Source: Desulfobulbaceae bacterium (GTDB taxonomy: Bacteria; Desulfobacterota; Desulfobulbia; Desulfobulbales; Desulfocapsaceae). From it: a DNA stretch of 64,000 bases. The notes beneath the pieces were generated by a model that was given only the letters and a program-made list of their open reading frames with translations, searched no databases and was not told the DNA's origin. The translations under genes and the position numbers were made by a program. Shown here in pieces: positions 18,049 to 26,474 of the stretch; the stretch's first letter is position 1, and each line of letters starts with the position of its first letter. Location of the stretch: the NCBI GenBank assembly GCA_011390165.1, contig JAABSV010000010.1, positions 1 through 64,000 of the forward strand, written 5' to 3'.

Positions 18049-19676
18049 CAGCTCCCCAATCCTTCTACCATACCTCCTCCCCTGCCGGCCTTTCCGGTAT
18101 CCGGGCCTGGCTGTTGACTCACGACCACAAACGTCTTGGCCTGATGTATTTGGCCGCGGTCTTTTTCTGGTTTGTTCTAGCCATGGTTCTGGGCCTTCTG
18201 CTGCGCACCGAGCTGATGGGGCAGGGGCCGACCATCATGGGCCCGGAGGTGTACAACTCGATGTTCACCCTGCATGGGGTGATCATGATCTTTCTCTTTG
18301 TGATTCCTGCCATTCCAGCCATATTCGGCAATTTTTTTCTGCCCATCCAACTGGGTACCGACGATGTATTTTTCCCCCGTCTGAACCTGTTCAGCTGGTA
18401 CCTGTTCATGCTCGGTGGGCTTTTTGCCATTGTCGCCCTGTTTGCCGGCGACGGTTTTCCGGATACCGGCTGGACCTTTTATGTCCCCTTCAGCGTCGAG
18501 GTGGACAGCAATGTCGGTCTGACTGTTTCGGCGGCCTTTATTCTCGGCATGTCCTCCATGCTCACCGGCCTCAACTTCGTCACCACCTTCCATCGGATGC
18601 GCGACCGGAGCATGGGCCTGATGCAGATTCCGCTCTTCACCTGGTCACTCTACGCCACCGCCTGGGTGCAGATTCTCGCCACCCCGGTGATCTCCATCAC
18701 CTTCGTGCTGGTGATGGTGGAACGTATTCTCGGGGTCGGCCTCTTTGATCCGGACAAGGGAGGGGACCCGCTTCTTTACCAGCATCTCTTCTGGATGTAC
18801 TCCCATCCGGCGGTGTACATCATGATACTCCCCGGGATGGGGGTTATTTCAGAAATTATCCCGGTCTTTTCCCGCAAATCGATCTTTGGGTACAAGGCGA
18901 TCGTCTGGTCGTCAATGGGAATCGCCATTGCCGGTTCGCTGGTCTGGGCACACCACATGTACACCAGTGGCATGAGTGACGTGTCGGTCTTTGTTTTCTC
19001 GCTGCTCACCTTCCTGGTTGCCATCCCGTCGGCGGTGAAGGTTTTTTCCTGGGTGGCCACCATGTACCGCGGTGCCATTGAGATGACCCCACCCCTGCTG
19101 CTTGCCCTGATCTTTATCTACCTCTTTACCGTTGGCGGCCTGACCGGTCTGGTGCTGGGGGCGGTCGGCACCAATATCCATGTCCACGATACCCACTTCG
19201 TCGTCTCCCACTTCCACTTTGTGATGTTCGGCGGTACCGGTTTTGCCTTTTTTGCCGCCCTCCATTTCTGGTGGCCGAAGATGTTCGGGATCATGTACCG
19301 CTTCAAGCCGGCCTACATCGGCGCCAGTCTCACCGGCATCGGCTTTCTCTTTCACTATGTACCGATGCTCATTCTCGGTCTGCAGGGAATGCCCCGGCGA
19401 TACTACGATTACCTACCCCAGTATGAGACCGGTAATTTTCTTGCCGGCTTTGGTGGTTATCTCCTCTGTCTGGGGATCGTCATCATGTTCGTCAATCTCC
19501 TGATGAGTTTTCGACAGCAGCAGCCGGCCGGTGCCGACCCCTGGGGGGCGACCACCTTGGAGTGGAGCGTCCCTTCGCCACCGCCGCTGCATAACTTTGT
19601 CGCCCCGCCGGTGGTTGCCTCTTTCCCCTATGATTTTACCACGGTGGTGGAACGGGCCGGGAAGGGTGGTAGCTGA
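18045..19676 (+). CDS. ctaD: Cytochrome c oxidase subunit I (heme-copper oxidase, type A2)
   Basis: Catalytic oxygen-reducing subunit, 543 residues with about twelve membrane segments. A low-spin heme ligand is in TLHGVIMIF. The CuB/high-spin region contains YSHPAVYIMILPGMG, the HH pair is in VWAHHMYTSG, and heme ligands are in VVSHFHFVMFGG. The usual glutamate of HPEVY is absent (HPAVY) and is replaced by the preceding YS pair. This is the signature of the A2 subgroup. AGGAAAG precedes ATG 18045, and ctaE follows two bases after the stop. Electron donor and true oxygen affinity cannot be read from sequence. Confidence 0.95.
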   Translation: MTAPQSFYHTSSPAGLSGIRAWLLTHDHKRLGLMYLAAVFFWFVLAMVLGLLLRTELMGQGPTIMGPEVYNSMFTLHGVIMIFLFVIPAIPAIFGNFFLPIQLGTDDVFFPRLNLFSWYLFMLGGLFAIVALFAGDGFPDTGWTFYVPFSVEVDSNVGLTVSAAFILGMSSMLTGLNFVTTFHRMRDRSMGLMQIPLFTWSLYATAWVQILATPVISITFVLVMVERILGVGLFDPDKGGDPLLYQHLFWMYSHPAVYIMILPGMGVISEIIPVFSRKSIFGYKAIVWSSMGIAIAGSLVWAHHMYTSGMSDVSVFVFSLLTFLVAIPSAVKVFSWVATMYRGAIEMTPPLLLALIFIYLFTVGGLTGLVLGAVGTNIHVHDTHFVVSHFHFVMFGGTGFAFFAALHFWWPKMFGIMYRFKPAYIGASLTGIGFLFHYVPMLILGLQGMPRRYYDYLPQYETGNFLAGFGGYLLCLGIVIMFVNLLMSFRQQQPAGADPWGATTLEWSVPSPPPLHNFVAPPVVASFPYDFTTVVERAGKGGS

Positions 19677-19678
19677 GG

Positions 19679-20302
19679 ATGGCCAGCATGATTGCCCACA
19701 AGGAGAGCGGCGAGAGGATTGACCCGACCGGGATCAAGATCGGCATGTGGCTTTTCCTCTATTCGGAGATAATCCTCTTCGGTGGCCTCTTTGTTCTTTA
19801 TGCCGCCTATTTCCACCGCTATTCGGAGTCTTTTGCCGCCGGAGGCGAGGAGTTGGACAGGCTGATCGGTGCCGCCAATACTGTGGTTCTGCTGATCTCC
19901 AGCTTCACTGTCGCCGCCTCCATCACCGCCCTCCGCCTGCACCAGCGCCGGCGCTGCATCTGCCTGCTCCTCTTCTCTCTGCTCTGCGGGGTGATCTTTC
20001 TGGTAAACAAATATTTTGAGTGGGGGGCAAAGTTTGCCCGTGACCTCTATCCAGGCTCGGAGACTCTGGTCGGTGGTGAACCGGGACTAAACATCTTCTT
20101 CGGTCTCTACTATATCATAACCGGCCTGCATGGGATCCACGTGCTGATCGGCATGGTGCTGCTGACGGTCAGCCTGGTTTGGGTTGTCAGTGGCCGCGCC
20201 ACCGCCGAACGCTATTCGATGCTCGACAACTCCGGTCTCTACTGGCATCTGGTCGATCTGATCTGGATATTTGTCTTTCCCCTCTTTTATCTGGTGCTGT
20301 AA
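19679..20302 (+). CDS. ctaE: Cytochrome c oxidase subunit III
   Basis: A 207-residue membrane protein of the heme-copper oxidase subunit III family. GIKIGMWLFLYSEIILFGGLFVLYAAYF lies in the first membrane segment and GLHGIHVLIGMVLL in a later one. It ends with YWHLVDLIWIFVFPLFYLVL, matching the family C-terminus. About five membrane segments are visible, the short form without the first two helices of mitochondrial subunit III. It stabilises the catalytic core. It begins two bases after ctaD and is followed by the subunit IV gene. Confidence 0.93.
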   Translation: MASMIAHKESGERIDPTGIKIGMWLFLYSEIILFGGLFVLYAAYFHRYSESFAAGGEELDRLIGAANTVVLLISSFTVAASITALRLHQRRRCICLLLFSLLCGVIFLVNKYFEWGAKFARDLYPGSETLVGGEPGLNIFFGLYYIITGLHGIHVLIGMVLLTVSLVWVVSGRATAERYSMLDNSGLYWHLVDLIWIFVFPLFYLVL

Positions 20303-20335
20303 ACGGCCCGATGTTTTCGGGCGGTATTTTTTCCC

Positions 20336-20653
20336 ATGGAGCGTTTCGACGTGAGCAATCAAAGCCTGGAACAACAGCAACAGGAACATCTGCTCGGCTA
20401 CCGGCAACTGGCGGTTGTCCTCTGCCTGTTGTTGCTGTTGACCGTAGTAACGGTGGCTGTCTCCTATGTTGATCTCGGTTTTTTCAATGTACCGGTGGCG
20501 CTGGCCATAGCCTGCGGCAAGGTAAGCCTGGTGCTCCTGTTTTTCATGCATTTGAAATATGAAGGGGCGATCATCAACATCTCATTTCTCAGTACGGTGC
20601 TTTTTCTGGTGATCATGATCGGTTTCACCTTCTGGGATGTTGCCTTTCGCTAA
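20336..20653 (+). CDS. Cytochrome c oxidase subunit IV-like small membrane protein
   Basis: A 105-residue protein with three hydrophobic segments: RQLAVVLCLLLLLTVVTVAVSY, NVPVALAIACGKVSLVLLFFMHLKY, and a C-terminal segment ending TFWDVAFR. The KVSLVLLFFMHLKYE segment is typical of the prokaryotic subunit IV (COX4-like) family. These accessory subunits sit beside subunit III. It lies between ctaE and ctaC in the same operon. The ATG at 20336 is the likely start, although no strong binding site is seen. Confidence 0.85.
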   Translation: MERFDVSNQSLEQQQQEHLLGYRQLAVVLCLLLLLTVVTVAVSYVDLGFFNVPVALAIACGKVSLVLLFFMHLKYEGAIINISFLSTVLFLVIMIGFTFWDVAFR

Positions 20654-20692
20654 CCGCCATCATGGGAAGTTTCAGAGGAGTTGGAGAGGACA

Positions 20693-21280
20693 ATGACCGC
20701 AGTTCAAGGAGTTGATCAGGCGTACTGGTATATTCTTGGTATTTCCGTACTGTTGCTGCTGGCAATAACCGTGGTGATGGTCTATTTCGTTATCCGCTAC
20801 CGGCGCAGCCGCCACCCGGTTGCCGCCGACATCAGGGACAATTATAAACTGGAGATTGTCTGGACCATCATACCGACCCTGATCGCCCTGTCGATGTTCT
20901 ATGTCGGCTGGACATCCTACGTCGGCCTGCGCACAGTACCCGAAGATGCCATGGAGGTGGAGGTGATCGGCCAGATGTTTTCCTGGATCTTCGTCTATGA
21001 CAACGACAAGGAAAGCGAAAACGAACTGGTCGTGCCGCAGGGGCGGGCGATCAAGTTGAACATCAGTTCCATCGATGTTCTGCACAGTTTCTACCTGCCC
21101 GCCTTCCGGGTCAAGGTTGATGCCGTCAAGGGGATGCCCACCTATGCCTGGTTTTATGCCGACGAAGTAGGGGAGTATGATATCCAGTGCACTGAATACT
21201 GTGGTGTCGACCATTCGGCAATGGTTGGCACCATGCGGATCGTCCCGGCTGAGACCTTTGCCCTCTGGCTTGATGAATAG
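20693..21280 (+). CDS. ctaC: Cytochrome c oxidase subunit II
   Basis: The CuA-containing subunit that accepts electrons from cytochrome c. The 195 residues have two N-terminal membrane helices and then a periplasmic cupredoxin domain. The aromatic GQMFSWIFVYD and the CuA ligands are present: a histidine in DVLHSFYLP and the cluster C-x3-C-x3-H-x2-M in CTEYCGVDHSAM. There is no fused cytochrome c domain. I chose ATG 20693, behind GGAGAGGA, over an upstream TTG. It is unusual in being encoded after subunits I, III and IV. Its stop overlaps the ctaB start. Confidence 0.93.
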   Translation: MTAVQGVDQAYWYILGISVLLLLAITVVMVYFVIRYRRSRHPVAADIRDNYKLEIVWTIIPTLIALSMFYVGWTSYVGLRTVPEDAMEVEVIGQMFSWIFVYDNDKESENELVVPQGRAIKLNISSIDVLHSFYLPAFRVKVDAVKGMPTYAWFYADEVGEYDIQCTEYCGVDHSAMVGTMRIVPAETFALWLDE

Positions 21281-22184
21281 CCCGACCTTGTCGGGTGCGA
21301 TGCCGGCGAAGCGGCAGATGAGGCTCAGGCTGTGGCCGTGGCTTCGACTGGCCAAACCCGGCATCTGCCTGATGATCACGGTTGCCGCATTGTTCGGGGC
21401 GCTGCTTGCCGAGCCAGACATCTCGCTTCGTACCTTCCTGCTCGGTGCCGCTGTCCTCCTTCTTGCCGCCGGTGCCGCCACGCTGAACAGCCTTCAGGAG
21501 GATCGACTGGACAGCCGTATGCGTCGGACCAGCAGCCGACCCCTGCCGCAGAGAGAACTTTCCCGACGGCAGGCCCTCTACCAGGCCTTGTTCCTCCTGG
21601 GCCTTGGCATGGCGCTGCTCACGGCTCTTGCCGGCCGACCCGCCGCCAGCCTCGGTGGCCTTGCCGTATTCCTCTACAACGGCCTCTATACCCCGTTGAA
21701 GGGCAGGACGGTACTGGCCATCGTCCCCGGTGCCCTGAGTGGTGCCCTGCCGCCGTTGATCGGCTGGGTGGGGATGGGCGGGACACTTTTCTCCTATCCA
21801 GCCGCCCTGCTCGCCGCCCTGCTGGTGCTATGGCAGATTCCCCACTCCTGGCTGGTGCTGCTCAGCCACCGTCACGACTTCCACGATAATAAGCTGCCGA
21901 ATATTCTGGAAATGTTCGGTGAGACACGGGTTAAGGCCTTTTTCCTTCCCTGGTTGGTTGCCCTGGCCACGGTGATGTTCCTGCAGCTCAATCTTTTTGA
22001 CTTGCCGCTACGGGGTTGGCCGATCGGCGGGGTCGCTGCCAATGTCATTGTCCTCCTGCTGGTCTTTGCCCGACAACTTCCCCTGGTCGCTGACGGCAGC
22101 CGTTGCCGGTCACTTTTTGCCACCCTCAACCTCTCCCTGTTGGTGCACATGGCACTGATCGGCGCCAACCGCCTTTTCGCTTGA
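21273..22184 (+). CDS. ctaB: Protoheme IX farnesyltransferase (heme O synthase)
   Basis: Attaches farnesyl to heme b to make heme O, the precursor of heme A. It is a UbiA-family integral membrane protein of 303 residues. The prenyl-diphosphate motif is N-x3-ED-x2-D, continuing MRRT-x2-RPLP as in CtaB proteins. The second conserved region is around SHRHDFHDNKLPNILEMFGE. The start ATG 21273 overlaps the last codons of ctaC. Together with the oxidase genes it makes the operon self-sufficient for heme O. No heme A synthase (ctaA) is seen here, so an o-type heme use or a distant ctaA is possible. Confidence 0.93.
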   Translation: MNSPTLSGAMPAKRQMRLRLWPWLRLAKPGICLMITVAALFGALLAEPDISLRTFLLGAAVLLLAAGAATLNSLQEDRLDSRMRRTSSRPLPQRELSRRQALYQALFLLGLGMALLTALAGRPAASLGGLAVFLYNGLYTPLKGRTVLAIVPGALSGALPPLIGWVGMGGTLFSYPAALLAALLVLWQIPHSWLVLLSHRHDFHDNKLPNILEMFGETRVKAFFLPWLVALATVMFLQLNLFDLPLRGWPIGGVAANVIVLLLVFARQLPLVADGSRCRSLFATLNLSLLVHMALIGANRLFA

Positions 22185-22374
22185 GTGGTACCACCACCTC
22201 TGCCCGCTCTCCGGCAGGAAAAAACTGGCGGCATCTTTGCGGAGTACTTATCCTCTTGCCGTCATCATCCAAGATTGCCCGGCATATCCGTTGCCCGGGA
22301 CTTCACGGACATCAGACAGAGGATGCAGGAACGCCTGCTTTCATGCAGCAAAACAGTTGAAAGGAGAATCGCCA

Positions 22375-22884
22375 ATGATTGCAAAGAAGATCAATACCGC
22401 CCTCAATGCCCAGGTCAATGCCGAGCTTTTTTCCGCCTATCTCTATATGTCCATGTCTGCCTGGTGCAGCCAGCGGAGTCTTTCCGGAATGGCCAACTGG
22501 ATGCGTTGTCAGGCTCAGGAAGAGCAGTTTCACGCCATGAAGATATACGATTATATTCTTGAAAGGGGTGGTCACATCTCTTTGGATGCCATCGAAAAGC
22601 CCAGTGCTGAATGGGACTCCCCCATTGCCCTGTTTGAGGAGACCGCCCGGCATGAGGCGAAGGTAACCGGTCTGATCAACGATCTGGTTTCCCTCTCCAT
22701 AAAGGAAAAGGACTACGCCGCCCATATATTTCTGCAGTGGTTTGTTACCGAGCAGGTCGAAGAGGAGGCGAGTGTCAGCGAGGTTCTGGAGCGGATGAAG
22801 ATGATCGGTGATGATTCAGCCGGGATGTTCGCCATGGATATGGAGTTGGCTAAGCGTCTCTTTACCCCACCGGTGGCGCCGTAG
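22375..22884 (+). CDS. ftn: Ferritin
   Basis: A non-heme bacterial ferritin of 169 residues that stores iron and detoxifies Fe2+ by oxidation inside a 24-subunit cage. A four-helix bundle is apparent, with ferroxidase ligands in NAELFSAYLYMSMS, the E-x2-H pair in QEEQFHAMKIYDY, and FVTEQVEEEASVSEVLERM. ATG 22375 has AAGGAGA upstream. It is separated by about 190 bp from ctaB and could have its own promoter. The probable selenoprotein and rubredoxin follow. Confidence 0.95.
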   Translation: MIAKKINTALNAQVNAELFSAYLYMSMSAWCSQRSLSGMANWMRCQAQEEQFHAMKIYDYILERGGHISLDAIEKPSAEWDSPIALFEETARHEAKVTGLINDLVSLSIKEKDYAAHIFLQWFVTEQVEEEASVSEVLERMKMIGDDSAGMFAMDMELAKRLFTPPVAP

Positions 22885-23051
22885 GGCTGATTGCCTCCCT
22901 GTTTTTAGGGCAGACCGGCCTGGGACTTGCCGGGAGGTGTATGCTGGGAATAAGCCGTGCCCTGCCGGGAAGAGTCTGGTTGACCTCGGTGGAGGTTGGC
23001 CCGGGAGTTTAGAGAACCAAGGAAAAGATGTGGAAAAGAGAGGAGCTGAGC

Positions 23052-23390
23052 ATGCGGATTACCCAGGCATACATGCGTAAGGGCTGAGTCTCCTGCCAGA
23101 AGGCCTGGAAGGCCTTGGCCGGAGGAAACCACGTCATTGCCGCCGAAATCGATGCCAGAAAAGAGGTCTATACCGGCGATTCGGCTTGGCAATTGGTTGC
23201 TGCTGCGGAAAAAGTGGTTGTCGCCAGCGGCAAAAAAGTTCTCGAATTTGCACCGGCCACCGACGGCCGTGACACCATCCTGCCGGAGATTACCGGCCGA
23301 ACCGGTAATCTCCGCGCTCCGGCGGTGCAGGTGGGGAAGGTGTGGTACATCGGTTTCAATCAGGAGATGTACCAGCAGATCTTCGCGTGA
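23052..23390 (+). CDS. Probable selenoprotein, thioredoxin/ArsC-like, Sec at residue 12 (UGA 23085-23087)
   Basis: A 112-residue frame is interrupted only by one TGA at 23085-23087. Reading it as selenocysteine gives MRITQAYMRKG-U-VSC-QKAWKAL, a UxxC redox motif at the start of a helix after a short strand, as in thioredoxin-fold and ArsC-like proteins. The rest (NHVIAAEIDARKE, then GRTGNLRAPAVQVGKVWYIGF near the C-terminus) fits that fold, including the cis-proline-like RAPAV. A strong AGGAG lies six bases before ATG 23052. An in-frame ATG at 23028 is an alternative. A hairpin of bSECIS type begins three bases after the UGA. Without Sec, only a headless 91-residue frame beginning at TTG 23115 remains. 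Substrate is unknown; context suggests redox or oxidative-stress work. Confidence 0.8.
23090..23124 (+). promoter_or_regulatory. Candidate bacterial SECIS hairpin
   Basis: Just downstream of the UGA, CTCC (23090-23093) pairs with GGAG (23121-23124) and GCC (23095-23097) with GGC (23117-23119). AAGGCCT (23100-23106) pairs with AGGCCTT (23110-23116). The apical loop contains GG (23107-23108), 19 bases after the UGA, within the spacing known for SelB-dependent elements. The structure lies inside the coding frame, as bacterial SECIS elements do. Confidence 0.7.
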
Positions 23391-23412
23391 CTGGCTGAAA
23401 GTCAATGCAAAA

Positions 23413-23438
23413 AGCCCCGGCCTTCGACGGCCGGGGCT
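23413..23438 (-). terminator. Intrinsic terminator between the selenoprotein and rubredoxin genes
   Basis: Perfect 10-bp stem AGCCCCGGCC/GGCCGGGGCT with loop TTCGAC. On the minus strand it is followed by a run of five T (AAAAA at 23409-23413 on plus), so it ends the rubredoxin transcript. It can also stop plus-strand transcription from the selenoprotein gene less efficiently. Confidence 0.9.
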
Positions 23439-23500
23439 CTGCTCACTGCCTTGTCCTGTACGTTGAAAGATTGTCGGTGTAGACCGGCAGACCTTCTTTC

Positions 23501-23659
23501 TCAGTCAGCCTTCCAGAACGCTGATTTTTCGGCACCACACAGAGGGCAGCACCAGTTCTCGGGAAGATCTTCCCAGGCGGTTCCCGCTGCCACGCCATTG
23601 CCTTCATCACCAATTTCCGGATCGTAGATATAGCCGCATGGACATTCCATTTTCTGCAT
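23501..23659 (-). CDS. Rubredoxin with CxC first half-site
   Basis: A 52-residue electron carrier. It has [10 protein letters not shown], the central [13 protein letters not shown], and the second half-site [11 protein letters not shown]. Iron ligands would be C6, C8, C38 and C41. The first pair is spaced CPCG (one residue between cysteines) instead of the usual CxxCG, while the rest matches standard rubredoxins. AAGGAG precedes ATG 23659. It could pass electrons to desulfoferrodoxin (15558) or other reductases. It was too short for automatic frame listing and lies in a different frame from a longer spurious one. Confidence 0.93.
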   Translation of the reverse strand: MQKMECPCGYIYDPEIGDEGNGVAAGTAWEDLPENWCCPLCGAEKSAFWKAD

Positions 23660-23759
23660 GTTCTTTCTCCTTGATGTGAACGATTACTATTTTCGCTTTC
23701 CGTCCTACCCAACAGTTTTACCCAAAATCCACCCCGAGTCAACAACAAAAGGAGCGGCA

Positions 23760-25163
23760 TCATTGCCCCTCCCGAGCGAGAATATCCTTGCAGGGGATCA
23801 GTGCCGTGGCGGTGGCCGAGACGATATTGCCGGCAACCCCGGGGCCATCACCGGCAACGTACAGGCCGCTCACTGCGGTCTGGAGGTTGCGGTCGGTGGC
23901 CACCTGGGTGGCAAAGAACTTTATTTCCGGGGCGTAGAGCAGGGTCTCGTCATTGGCTACCCCGGGGATCACCTGATTGAGCTGATCTAGGCCATCGACC
24001 AGGTTGGTGAGAATCCTTTCCGGCAGGGCCATGGCAATGTCACCACAGGTGACACTCTTCAGGGTCGGTTCGATATAGCTGTTGTGCACCCTGTTCCAGG
24101 TGGAGCGACGTCCTCTTTTCAGGTCGCCATAGCGCTGGAGGATCGGTTTACCGCCGCCAATCAGGGTGGCCAGTTTGCCGATCGATTCGCCGTAGGCCTG
24201 ATTGTCTTCCACCGGGTCGGTGAGGACAACCTTGGAGAGAAAGGCGAAGTTGGTGTTGTCGGATTTTTTGTCCATATAGGCATGGCCGTTGACACAGACG
24301 AAGTTCTGGTAGTTTTCCAGCGCCACATAGCCCCCGAAATTGGTGCAGAAGGTGCGGGTCTGGTCGTCGTACTTGCTGGTACGGACAAAAAAGGTCGGGT
24401 CGTAGATCACCTCGCAGAGGTCCTGCATGATCTCATTGTGCACCTCCACCCGGACCCCGACCTCAATCCCCCGCTGGGAGACCTCGATGCCGTGTTCCCG
24501 GGCGACGTTGGCCACCCACTCCGCCCCCACCCGGCCGGGGGCGAGGATGACGAACCGGGCATTGTACGTTGCCCGGTTGGTTTTCACCCCAACCACCATG
24601 CCCTTTTCAACCAGCACTTCTTTGGCCTCTTCCGAGTGGTGGAAGGTCACCCCGTGGTCGGCGACGTAGTCCGCCATTTTGCTGATATGGCCGGGCAGAT
24701 TATCGCTGCCGAGGTGTTTCTGGCGGATGATCAGCAGATCGATCCCCTGTTTGCGGGCCTCCTTGCGGATGGTGTGGGCCTGCTCCAGATCGGTGGGAAA
24801 AACCTTGCCGTCCATATGGAAACGGTTGAAAATCGCCTCGGTCTCGTCGATCAGGGCCATTGCTTCGGAGACCTCGAGAAACTGAGTCAGATCCGTTTTC
24901 CCCAGTTTATGGATGAAGTTCAACTTGCCGTCGGAGAAGAGCCCGGCCCCACCAATCCCACAGAGGATGTTACAGGGCCGGCACTTGATACAGCCGCCAT
25001 TCTTGATCGGGCACTGCCGCTTCAACGAGGCCTTGCCCTTTTCGAGCACCAGAACCTTCAGCCGCGAATGTTCGGCGAGATAATAGGCGGCAAAGAGCCC
25101 GGCGGGGCCGCCGCCGACGATGATCACGTCATAGGTTGTGGTGGACGGGCCTGCAGCGGGCAT
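23760..25163 (-). CDS. FAD-dependent dehydrogenase of unknown substrate
   Basis: A 467-residue flavoprotein of the uncharacterised FAD-dependent dehydrogenase type (COG2509-like). The N-terminal FAD-binding motif GGGPAGLFAAYYL is followed by ALVLEKG-type spacing. A cysteine-rich segment CPIKNGGCIKCRPCNILCG (about 50-68) comes next, then GGAGLFSDGKLN. The C-terminal FAD segment is SGLYVAGDGPGVAGNIVSA. The cysteine cluster is typical of the family and may bind metal or mediate redox. Its product and partners are unknown. Proximity to rubredoxin suggests but does not prove a redox link. Confidence 0.82.
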   Translation of the reverse strand: MPAAGPSTTTYDVIIVGGGPAGLFAAYYLAEHSRLKVLVLEKGKASLKRQCPIKNGGCIKCRPCNILCGIGGAGLFSDGKLNFIHKLGKTDLTQFLEVSEAMALIDETEAIFNRFHMDGKVFPTDLEQAHTIRKEARKQGIDLLIIRQKHLGSDNLPGHISKMADYVADHGVTFHHSEEAKEVLVEKGMVVGVKTNRATYNARFVILAPGRVGAEWVANVAREHGIEVSQRGIEVGVRVEVHNEIMQDLCEVIYDPTFFVRTSKYDDQTRTFCTNFGGYVALENYQNFVCVNGHAYMDKKSDNTNFAFLSKVVLTDPVEDNQAYGESIGKLATLIGGGKPILQRYGDLKRGRRSTWNRVHNSYIEPTLKSVTCGDIAMALPERILTNLVDGLDQLNQVIPGVANDETLLYAPEIKFFATQVATDRNLQTAVSGLYVAGDGPGVAGNIVSATATALIPCKDILAREGQ

Positions 25164-25253
25164 TGTCTGTTCCTTCTTCGTAGAATGCGTGCTCTACCCG
25201 GCCTGGTACCCCTTCCAAATGATCACGGAAACGGTGGTAAAGGGCCGGGCAGG

Positions 25254-25276
25254 GGGGGGCTGAGCGGGTGCCCCCC
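25254..25276 (-). terminator. GC-rich hairpin directly after recA
   Basis: GGGGGGC and GCCCCCC (25254-25260 and 25270-25276) form a stem immediately after the recA stop codon on the minus strand. There is no T-run, so termination would be weak or assisted. Confidence 0.5.
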
Positions 25277-26362
25277 TTATTCGGTTGGTTCGGCTTCCGG
25301 GGGGGAATCGACTGGGCTGGTGGCGGAGTCGGCCCTGGCAAAAGTCTCGGCAGTGGCGGTGGGTTTCATGCCGTAGGCCATTCGCACCTTGTTTTCGATC
25401 TCGGCGCACATCTCCGGCTGGTCAGTCAGGAAGCGCTTGGCATTTTCCCGACCCTGGCCGATCCGCTCGGAGTTGTAGGCGTACCAGGAACCGCTCTTCT
25501 CAACGATTTCCAGATTGACGGCCAGGTCGAGCATGTCGCCAACCTTGGAAATCCCCTCTCCATAAATGATATCGAACTCCGCCTCTTTGAATGGGGGGGC
25601 GACCTTGTTTTTCACCACCTTCACCTTGGTGCGGTTGCCGATGATATCCTGTCCTTCCTTGATCTGGCCGATCCGACGGATATCAAGGCGCAAAGAGGAG
25701 TAAAATTTCAGCGCGTTGCCACCGGTGGTGGTCTCCGGGCTACCGAACATCACCCCGATCTTCATTCTGATCTGATTGATGAAAATGAGGATTGTATGGC
25801 TTCGGTTGAGGACCCCGGTGAATTTTCGCATCGCCTGGGACATCAGCCGGGCCTGCAGGCCGACATGGGCATCGCCGACGTTGCCGTCTATTTCCGCCTT
25901 GGGAACGAGGGCTGCTACCGAGTCGATGACGATCACATCTACCGCCCCGGAGCGGATCAAAATCTCGGCAATCTCCAGCGCCTGTTCACCGTAGTCCGGT
26001 TGGGAGACGAGCAGGTTGTCGATATCCACCCCCAGTCGGCCGGCATAACTGGTGTCCAGTGCGTGTTCAGCGTCAATGAAGGCGGCGGTGCCGCCGGCCC
26101 GCTGGGCTTCTGCAACCACATGCAGGGCAAGGGTGGTCTTGCCCGATGATTCCGGGCCATAGATTTCGGTAACCCGCCCCTTGGGCATTCCGCCAACCCC
26201 AAGGGCGATGTCCAGGCTGAGGGCACCGGTGGGGATGACCGGGATGACTTCGGTTTCGTGGCTGCCAAGCCGCATGATTGATCCTTTGCCGAACTGGCGC
26301 TGGATCTGGTTGATGGCGTTGTCGACGCTGCTGCTTTTCTCTTTGGACGTTCCTGCGGCCAT
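25277..26362 (-). CDS. recA: Recombinase RecA
   Basis: DNA strand-exchange protein and SOS coprotease. Present are the Walker A motif GPESSGKTT, Walker [13 protein letters not shown], the DNA-binding loop L1 region [42 protein letters not shown], and [18 protein letters not shown]. The acidic, proline-rich tail is normal. Start ATG 26362 follows GGAG by six bases. An upstream TTG (26374) would add four residues. I looked for a LexA site upstream and found none that is convincing. cinA lies upstream in the same direction, the common recA-cinA neighbourhood. Confidence 0.97.
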   Translation of the reverse strand: MAAGTSKEKSSSVDNAINQIQRQFGKGSIMRLGSHETEVIPVIPTGALSLDIALGVGGMPKGRVTEIYGPESSGKTTLALHVVAEAQRAGGTAAFIDAEHALDTSYAGRLGVDIDNLLVSQPDYGEQALEIAEILIRSGAVDVIVIDSVAALVPKAEIDGNVGDAHVGLQARLMSQAMRKFTGVLNRSHTILIFINQIRMKIGVMFGSPETTTGGNALKFYSSLRLDIRRIGQIKEGQDIIGNRTKVKVVKNKVAPPFKEAEFDIIYGEGISKVGDMLDLAVNLEIVEKSGSWYAYNSERIGQGRENAKRFLTDQPEMCAEIENKVRMAYGMKPTATAETFARADSATSPVDSPPEAEPTE

Positions 26363-26474
26363 ATCGTTCTCCAATCCTGTTTCTGGTTTATCTGCAAATG
26401 CCAGCTTTTTGGTCTGTGGCGGGACCCAGCTTAGCGGTCGGTACTGACAAAACTCTCAAAGAGAGATGGGGGGG

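Noticed and set aside
23443-23763. 106-codon minus-strand frame over the rubredoxin
   Set aside because: It is in another frame; the 52-residue rubredoxin has the iron ligands and the binding site.
24084-25376. 430-codon plus-strand frame opposite the FAD dehydrogenase
   Set aside because: Shadow of a clearly conserved minus-strand gene.
25277-26460. LexA operator before recA
   Set aside because: CTG and CAG elements exist upstream but none has the correct ten-base spacing.
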